A stretch of DNA of 64,000 nt, taken from assembly GCF_004521915.1 (NCBI RefSeq), contig NZ_SDKD01000004.1, positions 124,001-188,000 of the forward strand, in the 5' to 3' direction. Under the pieces are notes generated by a model. That model searched no databases. It had not been told where the DNA came from and was given only the letters and a program-made list of their open reading frames with translations. Within the stretch, counting starts at the first letter, position 1. The number at the start of each line of letters is the position of its first letter. Of this stretch, positions 15,811 to 25,096 are shown one piece after another. This stretch comes from Brevibacillus migulae. Its GTDB lineage: Bacteria; Bacillota; Bacilli; Brevibacillales; Brevibacillaceae. A program made the translations under genes and the position numbers.

Positions 15811-17010
15811 TTAATCGACAAGGACCTTGGTACGCGTGAAAAATTGCGAGATGGCGAAGGAAGCCGCGCCTACCACCGTGGAGTCCATCCCCAATTGAGA
15901 GAAAAGAATCTGCAGCTGCTGTTGATGATAGGGAAGGGCACGCTCAGCTACTGTATGGAAAAGCGTTTCTTGAATCCATGGCTGAGCGATCGTCATCCGG
16001 TTGCCAAGAATGATTGATTCCGGATTGAAGATATTGATCAGATTGGTGATGCCGATGCCCAAATACATTCCGATCTGCTGAAACAGTCCGATCACCGCTG
16101 CGTTTCCGTTGGCAGCGAGAGAGACCAGCAACTCCATGTCAGGAGAGTCTTTTCCAGTTTGCCGCAGCTGCTGCTGGACTTCTGTGAGCCGGGCAGCCTG
16201 CCGGAACAATGCTTTTTCAGATGCGTACAGCTCCCAGCAACCACGATTGCCGCAGCTGCACAATTCGCCGTTGGTCTCAATTGAAAAATGCCCGGCTTCC
16301 CCGGAAAAGCCGCGGCTGCCTTTATAGAGCTCCTTGTTCATGACGACGCCCGTCCCGATGCCATGACCGACACTGATGTAGACCAGATTCGATGACTCTT
16401 GTCCGGCGCCAAACTGTTTTTCCCCCTGAGCCCCTGTCCTCGCCTCATTATCGATTACGACGGGAAGCTGGAATTCAGCTGCAAGCACATGCTGCAAAGG
16501 CACGTTCTGCCACTTCAAATTGGGGGCAAACAGGATCGTTCCATTTTCGTCCACGATTCCTGGCACACCGACGCCGATGCCGACAACCCCATATGCACTC
16601 TCCGGCGCTTTGGCGATGAGGCTATGGATCGCATCCTTCAAAATCGAGCAAACTTTCTCGACATCATTCGTCTGCAGCGGTTGTTCCGTCCTCTCGATGA
16701 TGTTCCCCTGCAGGTCTGTCAGTACAGCAGAGATGCTGTCCACGCGCAAGTCCACGCCGATTGCGTAGCCAGCCAGATGGTGGAATAAGAGCATCAGCGG
16801 TTTGCGTCCGCCGCTGGATTGGCCGGGGCCGGTCTCGCGGACAAGGTCGCTTTGGATCAGCTCGTTGACCAGGCTGGAGACCGTTCCTTTGTTGAGGCCG
16901 GTCACTTGGGATACCTGTGCGCGAGAGATGGGGGAATGCCAACGAATGGTCTCGAGAACAAGCGATTTATTGATTTGTTTGACCAGATGCTGGTCGCCGG
17001 TTACAGTCAT
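15811..17010 (-). CDS. xylR: Xylose-responsive ROK-family repressor XylR
   Basis: A 399-residue ROK regulator. It has an N-terminal winged helix (ISRAQVSQVTGLNKGTVSSL), a ROK sugar-kinase-like core (GIGVGVPGIVDENG, GHGIGTGVV) and the cysteine-rich zinc motif CSCGNRGCWE typical of ROK proteins. Family knowledge: XylR binds xyl operators and lets go when xylose binds. It is divergent from xylA with an operator between them. The ATG at 17010 sits just after GAGGTGG; the TTG at 17022 overlaps that site and is rejected. Confidence 0.92.
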   Translation of the reverse strand: MTVTGDQHLVKQINKSLVLETIRWHSPISRAQVSQVTGLNKGTVSSLVNELIQSDLVRETGPGQSSGGRKPLMLLFHHLAGYAIGVDLRVDSISAVLTDLQGNIIERTEQPLQTNDVEKVCSILKDAIHSLIAKAPESAYGVVGIGVGVPGIVDENGTILFAPNLKWQNVPLQHVLAAEFQLPVVIDNEARTGAQGEKQFGAGQESSNLVYISVGHGIGTGVVMNKELYKGSRGFSGEAGHFSIETNGELCSCGNRGCWELYASEKALFRQAARLTEVQQQLRQTGKDSPDMELLVSLAANGNAAVIGLFQQIGMYLGIGITNLINIFNPESIILGNRMTIAQPWIQETLFHTVAERALPYHQQQLQILFSQLGMDSTVVGAASFAISQFFTRTKVLVD

Positions 17011-17078
17011 AATCCACCTCAATAAGTTTTGTGCTACGTTTCGTTATCAGTGTAGAACGGAATGCGCGGATTGGCAAA

Positions 17079-17106
17079 TACTTTGTTTAGCCAATCGACA
17101 AACTAA
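17079..17106. promoter_or_regulatory. xyl operator for XylR
   Basis: TTTGTTTA and its near-complement ACAAACTAA flank a short spacer, matching the Bacillus xyl operator pattern (TTTGTT...AACAAACTAA). It overlaps the xylA -35 region, so bound XylR would block both divergent promoters. Confidence 0.8.
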
Positions 17107-17123
17107 CTTTTCGCTGTTATGAT
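17095..17123 (+). promoter_or_regulatory. xylAB promoter
   Basis: TCGACA (17095-17100) and TATGAT (17118-17123) are separated by 17 bp, 41 bp before the xylA start. Confidence 0.65.
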
Positions 17124-17164
17124 AATCGTGTAGAAACCATATTCATCCAATTGGAGGGGTTCGC

Positions 17165-18481
17165 ATGAGTTATTTTCAAAATGTTCTTGAAATCGCTTAC
17201 GAAGGAAAGCAGTCCACCAACCCACTCGCCTTTAAATACTACAACCCGCAGGAAGTCGTAGCAGGAAAAACCATGGAGGAGCATCTGCGCTTTGCCGTTT
17301 CCTACTGGCATACGTTTACCGGGGAAGGCGCCGATCCTTTCGGGGGAAAAACGGCGCTGCGTCCATGGGACCGCTACACGGGTCTTGATCTGGCGAAGGC
17401 GCGTGTCGAGGCATCCTTCGAATTTTATGAAAAGCTGAATATCCCGTTCTTCTGCTTCCATGATCGCGACATCGCGCCAGAAGGAGACACGTTGCGGGAG
17501 ACAAATGAGAATCTCGACCAGATCGTGGCGATGATCAAGGATTACATGAAAACAAGCAAAACCAAGCTCCTGTGGAATACATCGAACATGTTCAGCCATT
17601 CGCGGTATACGCACGGAGCGGGCACTACCTGCAATGCCGATGTGTATGCATATGCAGGAGCCCAGTTGAAAAAGAGTCTGGAGATCGGCAAAGAGCTCGA
17701 TGCGCAGAACTATGTGTTCTGGGGTGGGCGTGAAGGATATGAGACCTTGCTGAATACCGATATGGAGCTCGAGCTGGATAACCTCGCGCGCTTGTATCAG
17801 ATGGCGATTGAATATGCCAAGGAGATTGGCTTCGACGCGCAATTTTTGATCGAGCCGAAGCCCAAGGAGCCGACCAAGCATCAGTATGATTTTGATGCGG
17901 CGACAAGCATCGCGTTTTTGCAAAAATACGGACTGAAAGATTATTTCAAACTCAATCTGGAAGCCAACCACGCGACACTGGCTGGCCATACGTTTGAGCA
18001 TGAGCTGCGCGTCGCACGGATCAACGGCGTGCTTGGCTCGCTGGATGCCAACCAGGGCGATCTGCTGCTCGGCTGGGATACGGATGAATTCCCACAGGAT
18101 TTGTACTCGACGACCTTGACGATGTATGAGGTACTGAAAAACGGCGGTCTGGGCAAAGGCGGGGTGAACTTCGACGCCAAGGTGCGCCGCGGCTCCTTTG
18201 AACCGGAGGATTTGTTCTATGCCCACATCGCGGGGATGGACAGCTATGCGAAAGGCTTGAAGGTCGCGGCGAAGCTGATCGAGGACCGTGTGTTTGAGCA
18301 AGTGATTGAACAGCGGTACCGCAGCTTCCGTGAAGGAATCGGCAAGGAGATCGTGGAAGGCAAAGCGACCTTGCACACGCTTGAGCAATATGCGCTGAAT
18401 AATCCTGTCGCCAAAAACGAATCGGGACGACTCGAGCTTCTGCGATCCATCTTGAATCAATATATTCTGGGTGACCTGTAA
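17165..18481 (+). CDS. xylA: Xylose isomerase
   Basis: A 438-residue class II xylose isomerase that converts D-xylose to D-xylulose in the cytoplasm with two divalent metals. Landmarks are the catalytic-His region [13 protein letters not shown], the signature [17 protein letters not shown], the metal-binding [18 protein letters not shown] and [12 protein letters not shown]. The length is that of class II enzymes. GGAGGGG precedes the ATG. xylB follows 34 nt later, so the two form an operon under XylR. Confidence 0.97.
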   Translation: MSYFQNVLEIAYEGKQSTNPLAFKYYNPQEVVAGKTMEEHLRFAVSYWHTFTGEGADPFGGKTALRPWDRYTGLDLAKARVEASFEFYEKLNIPFFCFHDRDIAPEGDTLRETNENLDQIVAMIKDYMKTSKTKLLWNTSNMFSHSRYTHGAGTTCNADVYAYAGAQLKKSLEIGKELDAQNYVFWGGREGYETLLNTDMELELDNLARLYQMAIEYAKEIGFDAQFLIEPKPKEPTKHQYDFDAATSIAFLQKYGLKDYFKLNLEANHATLAGHTFEHELRVARINGVLGSLDANQGDLLLGWDTDEFPQDLYSTTLTMYEVLKNGGLGKGGVNFDAKVRRGSFEPEDLFYAHIAGMDSYAKGLKVAAKLIEDRVFEQVIEQRYRSFREGIGKEIVEGKATLHTLEQYALNNPVAKNESGRLELLRSILNQYILGDL

Positions 18482-18515
18482 AAAGGCACACCGCTTTGGC
18501 GGGGGGAATGCTGCG

Positions 18516-20012
18516 ATGACGTATGTAATCGGAATCGATGTGGGCACGAGCAGTGTCAAAGCGCTGCTAGTGGATCAGCAGGGGATCGTATGCGGGGAAA
18601 GCTCCGCGTCGTATCCGCTGATCCACGAAAAATCGGGATACAGTGAACAGGAGCCTGAACAGTGGGTGACACAGACCATCTCGGCGCTGAGGGAATTGCT
18701 GCATACGAGCGGCATTTCCGGCGCTGAGGTGGAAGGAATCAGCTTTTCCGGGCAAATGCACGGACTGGTCCTGCTGGATGAGCATGACCAGGTGGTGCGC
18801 AATGCGATCTTGTGGAATGACACCCGGACAACCGACCAATGCAGAGAGATCAAGCGGGTCTTGGGCGACAAGCTGCTGCAGATCGCGAGAAACCCCGCTC
18901 TGGAAGGCTTCACGCTGCCAAAGCTGCTATGGGTGAAGGAGCATGAGCCTGAGCGTTTTCAGCGAGCTGCTGTATTCCTTCTGCCCAAAGACTATGTGCG
19001 CTATCGTCTGACCGGACAGATCGCCATGGATTTCTCGGACGCTGCGGGTACGCTTTTACTCGACATCACAGGCAAGAAATGGAGCGCTGAGATTCTCCAA
19101 GCATTCGATTTGCCGGAGAGCCTTTGTCCGCCACTCGTGGATTCAGGTGATCTCGTGGGCACGTTGTTGCCGGAAATCGCGGCCCAATGCGAGCTGACCA
19201 GCGCGGTGAAGGTGTTTGCAGGCGGGGCAGACAATGCTTGTGGGGCGATTGGCGCAGGCATTCTCACACAGGGCGAGACCATGTGCAGCATCGGAACGTC
19301 TGGCGTGATCCTCTCCTGTGAAGAAAATCCCAGCGCAGATTATGCAGGCAAGCTGCACTTTTTCAACCATGGAAAAAAAGATGCCTTTTACGCCATGGGA
19401 GTGACGCTCTCGGCCGGTCAAAGCCTGACGTGGTTTAAAAACACGTTTGCGCCGAATCAGTCCTTTGAGGAATTGCTGCAGCAGCTTGACCGGGTGCCGG
19501 CTGGTGCGGGTGGCCTCTTGTTTTCCCCTTATCTATACGGGGAGCGTACACCGCATGCGGACGCGCTTATTCGCGGCAGCTTCATCGGCATGGACGGCGG
19601 ACATGAGCTTGCTCATTTTACGCGAGCCGTTGTGGAAGGCATTACGTTTTCATTACGAGAATCCATAGAAATATTGCGTACGGAGGGAAAAGCGATTCCG
19701 TCTATCGTCTCGATCGGAGGCGGAGCCAAAAATGAGACATGGCTGCAAATCCAAGCGGATGTGTTTCAGGCGGAAGTGATCAGGCTGGAGAGCGAGCAGG
19801 GTCCGGCGATGGGAGCGGCGATGTTGGCCGCGGTCGGATGCGGATGGTACCCCACGCTGGAGGATTGCGCTCGACAGTTTATCCGCAGGACGGACGCTTT
19901 CCAGCCGCGCTCCGAGCATGCGGAAGCGTATGACGAGCTGTACCGTATTTACAAATCCCTTTATCCGCAGACGAGGGAAATCAGCGGGGAGCTTGCTGCA
20001 TTCAGAAGGTAA
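18516..20012 (+). CDS. xylB: Xylulokinase
   Basis: A 498-residue FGGY-family sugar kinase that phosphorylates D-xylulose to xylulose 5-phosphate, the entry into the pentose phosphate pathway. The N-terminal ATPase loop GIDVGTSSVKALLVD, the xylulokinase motif GISFSGQMHGLVLLD, the FAGGADNACGAIGAG loop and the C-terminal IGGGAKNETWLQIQADV are all present. The ATG at 18516 has a GGGGGGA site 8 nt upstream; earlier in-frame codons lack one. It is the second gene of xylAB and ends at a terminator. Confidence 0.96.
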   Translation: MTYVIGIDVGTSSVKALLVDQQGIVCGESSASYPLIHEKSGYSEQEPEQWVTQTISALRELLHTSGISGAEVEGISFSGQMHGLVLLDEHDQVVRNAILWNDTRTTDQCREIKRVLGDKLLQIARNPALEGFTLPKLLWVKEHEPERFQRAAVFLLPKDYVRYRLTGQIAMDFSDAAGTLLLDITGKKWSAEILQAFDLPESLCPPLVDSGDLVGTLLPEIAAQCELTSAVKVFAGGADNACGAIGAGILTQGETMCSIGTSGVILSCEENPSADYAGKLHFFNHGKKDAFYAMGVTLSAGQSLTWFKNTFAPNQSFEELLQQLDRVPAGAGGLLFSPYLYGERTPHADALIRGSFIGMDGGHELAHFTRAVVEGITFSLRESIEILRTEGKAIPSIVSIGGGAKNETWLQIQADVFQAEVIRLESEQGPAMGAAMLAAVGCGWYPTLEDCARQFIRRTDAFQPRSEHAEAYDELYRIYKSLYPQTREISGELAAFRR

Positions 20013-20038
20013 ACGCACGACTGAGATAAATACGATCG

Positions 20039-20071
20039 GGATGGAAAGAAACCGTGTTTCCATCCTTTTTT
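20039..20071 (+). terminator. Rho-independent terminator of xylAB
   Basis: GGATGGAAA pairs with TTTCCATCC around a 9-nt loop, followed by six T. Confidence 0.9.
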
Positions 20072-20106
20072 CGCTGAAACGCTATGGGTGAAAGGATGAA
20101 CGCAGC

Positions 20107-21852
20107 TTGGTGGCTCGTTTAAGCAAAATGAACACGTTGCGCAATCAGATTCTCGTGGTGTTTTTGCTCGCCATGGGGATTGTGCTGCTGTTGGTAGGGA
20201 TCATGACGTTCCAGCTGGTTTCTACCCTGTTGAAAAATAATGCGGAAAAGCAGATGCAGCAGACAGCGGTTCAAGCAAGCGGCAGATTGGAGACGCTGTA
20301 TCAGCAAATCGATATGCTGTCCCAGCAAGTCGCGACGAATTCGTACGTCCAGCAATTATTGATAGCGGAAAGTGACGGGCATCGCTCTGATTTTTATAAA
20401 AGACAATCGCTCATGCAAATCATCAATTCGTACCAAGCGTACTCCGACGGGATTCATTCGTTTGAGCTCTACCTGCCAAGCTACCGCCGTTTGCTCCCGC
20501 TGGGGGAAGGGCATCTGGCCAAACGATTGGATCCGAACTGGGTGAAGCAGGCAAACCTCGCTAAAGGGAAAATGGTGTGGGCGGGAAAGGATCCCAAAGA
20601 TCCGGGGTATTTTCTGGCGATCCGCAGGGTCAGCCTGATGGACCGTTGGTTTTCCAATGGCGGTTACTTGGTGATCCGGATCAACGCTGGCTTTTTCCAA
20701 TTGATCGAAGCGGCATCAGCCGGGAAAGAGCATGAATACATGGTGCTGGTGGATGAACAGAATCGTCCGATCGCCTCCAACTATAGCGGGGACTCAAGAC
20801 CGATTTTCGCGGAGCATCAGCAGGTGGTCACCATTCATGGCCAGGAATACATCGTCGTGAAGCAAACATCGGAAAAGACCGGATGGACACTGGCGATCCT
20901 TACGCCGATCAGCACCCTGACGGAAGGGATCACTGTGCTGCGTACTGCCATTACGATTTCCGCTGCGGCTGGCTTCATCATTTTTCTCATATTTTCCTAT
21001 CTCCTTTCTACAATCATTACTCGTCCCATCCTCACGCTCACCAAGACCATGCGTAGGGCCAGGCAGGGCGAGCTCAAACCGAGTCCCCATCATTTTTCTA
21101 CCGTGGAAATCAATGAATTGAATGAAACCTACAATCAGCTGGCGGAAAACACCAATCACTTGATCCAGGTGGTCTATGAAAAGGAATTGCTCCGCAGCCG
21201 CAGCGAGCTGAAAGCCCTGCAAGCGCAGATCAATCCGCACTTTCTCTTTAACACGCTGGACGCGCTCTATTGGTCCTTGGAGGAGAAGCAGGAGGAGGAG
21301 CTGGCGGAGCTGGTGATCGCGATGTCGGAGTTGTTCCGTTACACGATCAGCGATCCCAAGCAGGATGAATGGGTATCGGTAAAAGAAGAGCTGGAGCATG
21401 TGGACCGCTACCTGCAGATCATGAAGATGCGCTTCGGGGAGCGTCTGACGTGGGAGATATCGGCCGCAGCGGAATGCGAAGAGGCAAGGATGCCGAAGCT
21501 GCTCATTCAACCGCTCGTGGAGAATGCGATCCTGCATGGTGTCGGCAACAAAATGGGCCCTGGCTCGGTGCTGATCACCGCTGAACGCCTGGCAGATGAT
21601 CGTAAACTGGTCATTACGATAAAGGATGATGGACCGGGAATCGAGCCAGATGCGCTGCAATCGATTGTGAGATCGCTGGAGGAGGGGAAAGTCTCTCCGT
21701 TGAAAGGCAAGGGAATGGCGATTGCCAACGTGAAGAAGCGACTGCAGCTGTATTATCAGGAACATCAACCGAGCGGGCTGCATATCCGCAGCGATGCAGG
21801 CCAAGGTACGAGCGTAAGCCTTGAAATTCCTTGTGAAGGGGGAATTCCATGA
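20107..21852 (+). CDS. YesM-type membrane sensor histidine kinase
   Basis: A 581-residue kinase of the LytS/YesM class. It has an N-terminal transmembrane helix (about 12-35), an extracellular Cache-like sensor region (40-275), a second helix (280-300), HAMP (about 300-355), the His_kinase motif with phospho-His (QAQINPHFLFNTLDAL) and a HATPase (LLIQPLVENAILHG). Family knowledge: YesM/YesN pairs sense extracellular sugars and activate sugar ABC genes. The TTG at 20107 is 8 nt after AAAGGATG. Its stop overlaps the ATG of the regulator gene (ATGA). Position between xylAB and the sugar importer suggests it senses xylo-oligosaccharide. Confidence 0.9.
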   Translation: MVARLSKMNTLRNQILVVFLLAMGIVLLLVGIMTFQLVSTLLKNNAEKQMQQTAVQASGRLETLYQQIDMLSQQVATNSYVQQLLIAESDGHRSDFYKRQSLMQIINSYQAYSDGIHSFELYLPSYRRLLPLGEGHLAKRLDPNWVKQANLAKGKMVWAGKDPKDPGYFLAIRRVSLMDRWFSNGGYLVIRINAGFFQLIEAASAGKEHEYMVLVDEQNRPIASNYSGDSRPIFAEHQQVVTIHGQEYIVVKQTSEKTGWTLAILTPISTLTEGITVLRTAITISAAAGFIIFLIFSYLLSTIITRPILTLTKTMRRARQGELKPSPHHFSTVEINELNETYNQLAENTNHLIQVVYEKELLRSRSELKALQAQINPHFLFNTLDALYWSLEEKQEEELAELVIAMSELFRYTISDPKQDEWVSVKEELEHVDRYLQIMKMRFGERLTWEISAAAECEEARMPKLLIQPLVENAILHGVGNKMGPGSVLITAERLADDRKLVITIKDDGPGIEPDALQSIVRSLEEGKVSPLKGKGMAIANVKKRLQLYYQEHQPSGLHIRSDAGQGTSVSLEIPCEGGIP

Positions 21853-22643
21853 TGGGTGCCAAAACGATTTTGATCGTCGATGACGAACCGCGAACCAGAC
21901 AAGGCTTGCAAAAAACACTGGGGGCATGGTCGGCCGGCCGCTTTGTGATCGTCAGTGCGGCAGATGGTGAGGAAGCGCTGGAGGTCTTGGACCGTCGCAG
22001 CGTGCATCTGCTGATCACAGACATCCGCATGCCGGAAATCAGCGGATTGACCTTGATCGAGACGCTGCAGCGGAAAGGTCACAAGCCCGTGGTCATCATT
22101 ATCTCGGCTTACTCGGAATTTGCGTATGCCCAGCAAGCCATCTGCCTGGGGGTCGTCAATTATCTGCTCAAACCGTTAAACAAGACCAAGCTGATTGAAG
22201 CGGTCGAGCAAGCGCTGCAGGTGGAAGCCCATCGGGAGCGAGCCGGACTTATCGAGAAAGTAGTGGACGATCGGTTGATCATACTGAAAAAGGAACATGT
22301 GCCACCCCGGTCGCCTATACGAGAAGCGATGCGCTACGCCGACGAACACATCAAAAGGCCGATCAGCTTGCGGGAAGTGGCTGAGCACGTGCATCTCAAC
22401 CCGAGTTATTTCAGCGTGCTATTCAAGGAGCAGACAAACCTGACGTTCGGCGAATATGTCACGCGCAGCCGATTGCAGCAGGCGAAGAGTCTGCTGGTGA
22501 CAACCAACCTGCCGATCGCCGACATCGCGGAAGCAGTCGGGTATCAAACCGCAAAGTACTTCATCAAGCTGTTCAAAGAATACACGGGCATTACCCCTCA
22601 TCAATTTCGCAAAGAATCTCACTCCCCGGAAATCCCGATCTAA
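21849..22643 (+). CDS. YesN-type response regulator with AraC DNA-binding domain
   Basis: A 264-residue regulator. It has a receiver domain (D11-D12, phospho-acceptor D58 in LITDIRMPEISG, K near 108 in YLLKPL) and a C-terminal AraC HTH pair (SLREVAEHVHLNPSYFSVLF and LPIADIAEAVGYQTAKYF). Most YesN proteins are about 350-540 residues with a long linker; this one has a linker of only about 30 residues. AAGGGGGA precedes the ATG, and translation is coupled to the kinase gene. It probably activates the downstream binding-protein gene. Confidence 0.9.
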   Translation: MMGAKTILIVDDEPRTRQGLQKTLGAWSAGRFVIVSAADGEEALEVLDRRSVHLLITDIRMPEISGLTLIETLQRKGHKPVVIIISAYSEFAYAQQAICLGVVNYLLKPLNKTKLIEAVEQALQVEAHRERAGLIEKVVDDRLIILKKEHVPPRSPIREAMRYADEHIKRPISLREVAEHVHLNPSYFSVLFKEQTNLTFGEYVTRSRLQQAKSLLVTTNLPIADIAEAVGYQTAKYFIKLFKEYTGITPHQFRKESHSPEIPI

Positions 22644-22675
22644 ACAAAGTGGAATTTTCCCCAATGGCTGTTACC

Positions 22676-22704
22676 TTACTGCTCATCAGACGAGATGCTA
22701 CACT
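22676..22704 (+). promoter_or_regulatory. Candidate promoter of the sugar ABC importer
   Basis: TTACTG (22676-22681) and TACACT (22699-22704) have a 17-bp spacer. The weak -35 fits a promoter that needs an activator such as the neighbouring YesN-type regulator. Confidence 0.45.
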
Positions 22705-22750
22705 GATCGTACACAAAAGGTGAATCCACTATGGAAACGGGGGTTTTTGC

Positions 22751-24091
22751 TTGATTAAGAAAGCGGTTACATCATTCTTGTCCCTTTCGCTCGCTTCCGT
22801 GCTCGCATTTGCAGGGTGTTCCAGTCAGAGTACGCAGCAAACGGGAAATCAGAGTGAGGGCAGCACTCAGACAGCCAATGCGGGGGAAAAGGTCACGCTG
22901 AGCTTCATGCATTTATGGCCGGAGGGAAGCTCCAAGCAGCACAACATGATCGTCAAAGACATTATTCAGGAGTTCCAGGCAGCTCATCCGAATGTCACCA
23001 TCAAGACCGAGATCCTGGAGAATGAACAGTACAAAAACAAGCTGAAGGTGCTGTCTGCTTCCAATGAGCTTCCGGATGTAGGCATGACCTGGGCAGCAGG
23101 CTTCCTGGAGCCGTATGTGAAAGGCAAGCTGTTCGCGCCGGTGGACGACATTTTGGCTGGTGGTCTGAAAGAGTCATTCGTACCAGGGACGACGGAAGCA
23201 TATGCCGTTGACAACAAGACGTATGCGCTTCCCGTGGAATTGAACATCGTCCCGGTCTATTACAACAAGGCGATTTTTGCGAAATACAATCTGCAGCCGC
23301 CGCAGACGTACGAAGAGTTCCAGAGCGTCGTCAAGACATTGGCGGATAACGGTGTGCCTCCGATCGCGCTGGGCAACAAGGACCGCTGGACCGGGTCGCT
23401 TTGGTACATGTATCTGGCTGACCGGATCGGCGGAGCGGAAGCGTTGAAAAAGGCGATCGATCGCAGCGGCACCTTCGAAGATCCGAGCTTGGTCCAAGCG
23501 GCGGGCGAAGTGCAGAAGCTGGTCGATATGAACGCTTTCGTAAAGGGTTTCAACGGATTGTCCAATGATGAAGGAAAATCGGAATTCATGAACGGGAAAG
23601 CAGCGATGTACCTGATGGGAACATGGGAGCTGCCCAATTACACGACCAATGAGTCGGTACCCAAGGAATTCCGTGACAGCATCGGGTTCTTCAAGTTCCC
23701 GTCGGTAGCGGGCGGCAAAGGCAATGTCGACAGCTGGGTCGGCGGACCGGGGGTAGGCTTGTTCGTCGCCGAAAATTCAAAAGTGAAGGAGGAAGCGAAA
23801 CAGTTCGCCAAATTCTTTGTGGAGAAATGGGGCGAGCAATCCGTCACCAAAGCGGGTGTGATCCCCGCCACGAAAGTCGATACATCCAAAGTGCAGCTGC
23901 CGCAAATGTATATCGATATCCTCAGCGAGCTGAACAAGGCCAGCAACATCACCCTGTTTGCCGATGTCCAGATGAGCCCAGGTGTGGCACAGACCCATCT
24001 GAACATGATCCAATCCTTGTTTGGAAAAGAGGTTCCGCCTGAGGAATTTGCCAAGAAGCACGAAGAGGCACTCGCCCAGGAACAGAAATAA
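22751..24091 (+). CDS. Carbohydrate ABC transporter substrate-binding lipoprotein
   Basis: A 446-residue family 1 extracellular solute-binding protein. It has a signal peptide with lipobox AFAGC (lipidated C23), followed by a Gln/Ser/Thr-rich linker and the mature fold (FMHLWPEGSSKQHNMIV, GNKDRWTGSLWYMYLADRIG, FMNGKAAMYLMGTWELP). It captures a sugar outside the membrane and delivers it to the two permeases downstream. The start is TTG, 7 nt after ACGGGGG. A CcpA-like cre sequence overlaps its first codons. Locus context points to xylo-oligosaccharide. Confidence 0.92.
   Translation: MIKKAVTSFLSLSLASVLAFAGCSSQSTQQTGNQSEGSTQTANAGEKVTLSFMHLWPEGSSKQHNMIVKDIIQEFQAAHPNVTIKTEILENEQYKNKLKVLSASNELPDVGMTWAAGFLEPYVKGKLFAPVDDILAGGLKESFVPGTTEAYAVDNKTYALPVELNIVPVYYNKAIFAKYNLQPPQTYEEFQSVVKTLADNGVPPIALGNKDRWTGSLWYMYLADRIGGAEALKKAIDRSGTFEDPSLVQAAGEVQKLVDMNAFVKGFNGLSNDEGKSEFMNGKAAMYLMGTWELPNYTTNESVPKEFRDSIGFFKFPSVAGGKGNVDSWVGGPGVGLFVAENSKVKEEAKQFAKFFVEKWGEQSVTKAGVIPATKVDTSKVQLPQMYIDILSELNKASNITLFADVQMSPGVAQTHLNMIQSLFGKEVPPEEFAKKHEEALAQEQK
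22757..22771 (+). promoter_or_regulatory. Candidate cre site (CcpA)
   Basis: AAGAAAGCGGTTACA matches the cre consensus WTGNAANCGNWNNCA at 14 of 15 positions, inside the first codons of the binding-protein gene. This is typical of roadblock-type catabolite repression. Confidence 0.5.
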
Positions 24092-24101
24092 GTGACACAG
24101 A

Positions 24102-24139
24102 AAAAGGACATATCTCCTTCGCCCGATATGTCCTTTTTT
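24102..24139 (+). terminator. Intra-operon terminator between binding protein and permeases
   Basis: AAAGGACATATC pairs with GATATGTCCTTT, followed by a T-run. It likely lowers permease expression relative to the binding protein. Confidence 0.85.
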
Positions 24140-24140
24140 C

Positions 24141-24184
24141 CTGGTCGATCAGAATATACCAGAAAATTCCTGTCGACATAAGAA
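24141..24184 (+). repeat. Terminator-linked hairpin repeat, copy A (short)
   Basis: GTCGA (24144-24148) and TCGAC (24173-24177) enclose an inner GAAT/ATTC pair, and the element ends in ATAAG. It starts right after a terminator and ends at the ribosome binding site of the first permease gene. It is related to copies at 30161 and 47643 but lacks their second half. Confidence 0.6.
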
Positions 24185-24199
24185 GGGGGTGAACCCGCC

Positions 24200-25081
24200 A
24201 TGGATAAAGTCATGTCCGATAAAAAGGTCATCGCGCTTTACGTGCTTCCCGCTTTGACGCTGGTCCTGGCCCTGATCTATATCCCGATCGTACTGACCGG
24301 GTATTATGGCTTGATGCAGTGGGATGGCATCGGTGAGATGGTATTTATCGGATTGGACAATTACAGCAGGCTGATTGCGGACCCGATGTTTTGGAAAAGC
24401 GCGTACCATTCGTTTTTGCTGGCGATCTTCTCCACGGCCAGTTTGTTCGGGTATCTCTTGATCGCCCTCATTCTTGCGGAAAAAATCAAGGGGGCTAACC
24501 TGCTGCGGAAAATCTATCTCATCCCGATGCTGTTGTCCTCCGTCGCGATCGGACAACTATGGCTGAAAATTTACCATCCGTCCAACGGGGTGCTGAATCA
24601 GTTTTTGACCGCGCTAGGGTTTACCGAGACACCTGCCTGGCTGGCGGATTCGTCGACAGTGCTGGGCGCGATCTTTCTCCCGATCGTCTGGCAGTATGCC
24701 GGTTTCTATATTTTGATCTATTACGCTGCGCTCAAGAGCATTCCCGAATCGCTGATCGAGGCAGCGCGGATCGATGGAGCGACTCCGTGGCAGATCGCGT
24801 TTCGCATCAAGATCCCGCTGATCGCGAGTGTGATCAAGGTGACGCTCGTGCTGGCCATCGTCGGTTCCTTGAAATACTTTGACCTGATCTACGTGATGAC
24901 GGATGGCGGGCCAAACGGAGCCAGCGAGGTCATGGCCTCCTATATGTACCATCAGGCGTTTCGCGGCTTTGATTTTGGCTACGGCAGCGCCATCGGCTTC
25001 TTCCTGCTATTGATCTGCCTGGTGGTGACCTGGCTGATCCGCAAGCTGACGGCCGTGGAGGAAGAGATTCAATATTCGTAG
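24200..25081 (+). CDS. Sugar ABC transporter permease (MalF/UgpA type)
   Basis: A 293-residue inner-membrane permease with six hydrophobic segments. The EAA loop that contacts the ATPase is clear (EAARIDGATPWQIAFRIKIPL, about residues 193-213). It pairs with the next permease to form the channel. GGGGGTG precedes the ATG. No ATPase gene is in the locus, so a shared MsmX-like ATPase elsewhere must energise it (family knowledge plus inference). Confidence 0.92.
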   Translation: MDKVMSDKKVIALYVLPALTLVLALIYIPIVLTGYYGLMQWDGIGEMVFIGLDNYSRLIADPMFWKSAYHSFLLAIFSTASLFGYLLIALILAEKIKGANLLRKIYLIPMLLSSVAIGQLWLKIYHPSNGVLNQFLTALGFTETPAWLADSSTVLGAIFLPIVWQYAGFYILIYYAALKSIPESLIEAARIDGATPWQIAFRIKIPLIASVIKVTLVLAIVGSLKYFDLIYVMTDGGPNGASEVMASYMYHQAFRGFDFGYGSAIGFFLLLICLVVTWLIRKLTAVEEEIQYS

Positions 25082-25096
25082 AAAGGAGGGCTTCCG

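Noticed and set aside
17117..18559. 480-codon open frame on - across xylA
   Set aside because: Shadow of xylA with no domain; XylA motifs on the other strand are decisive.
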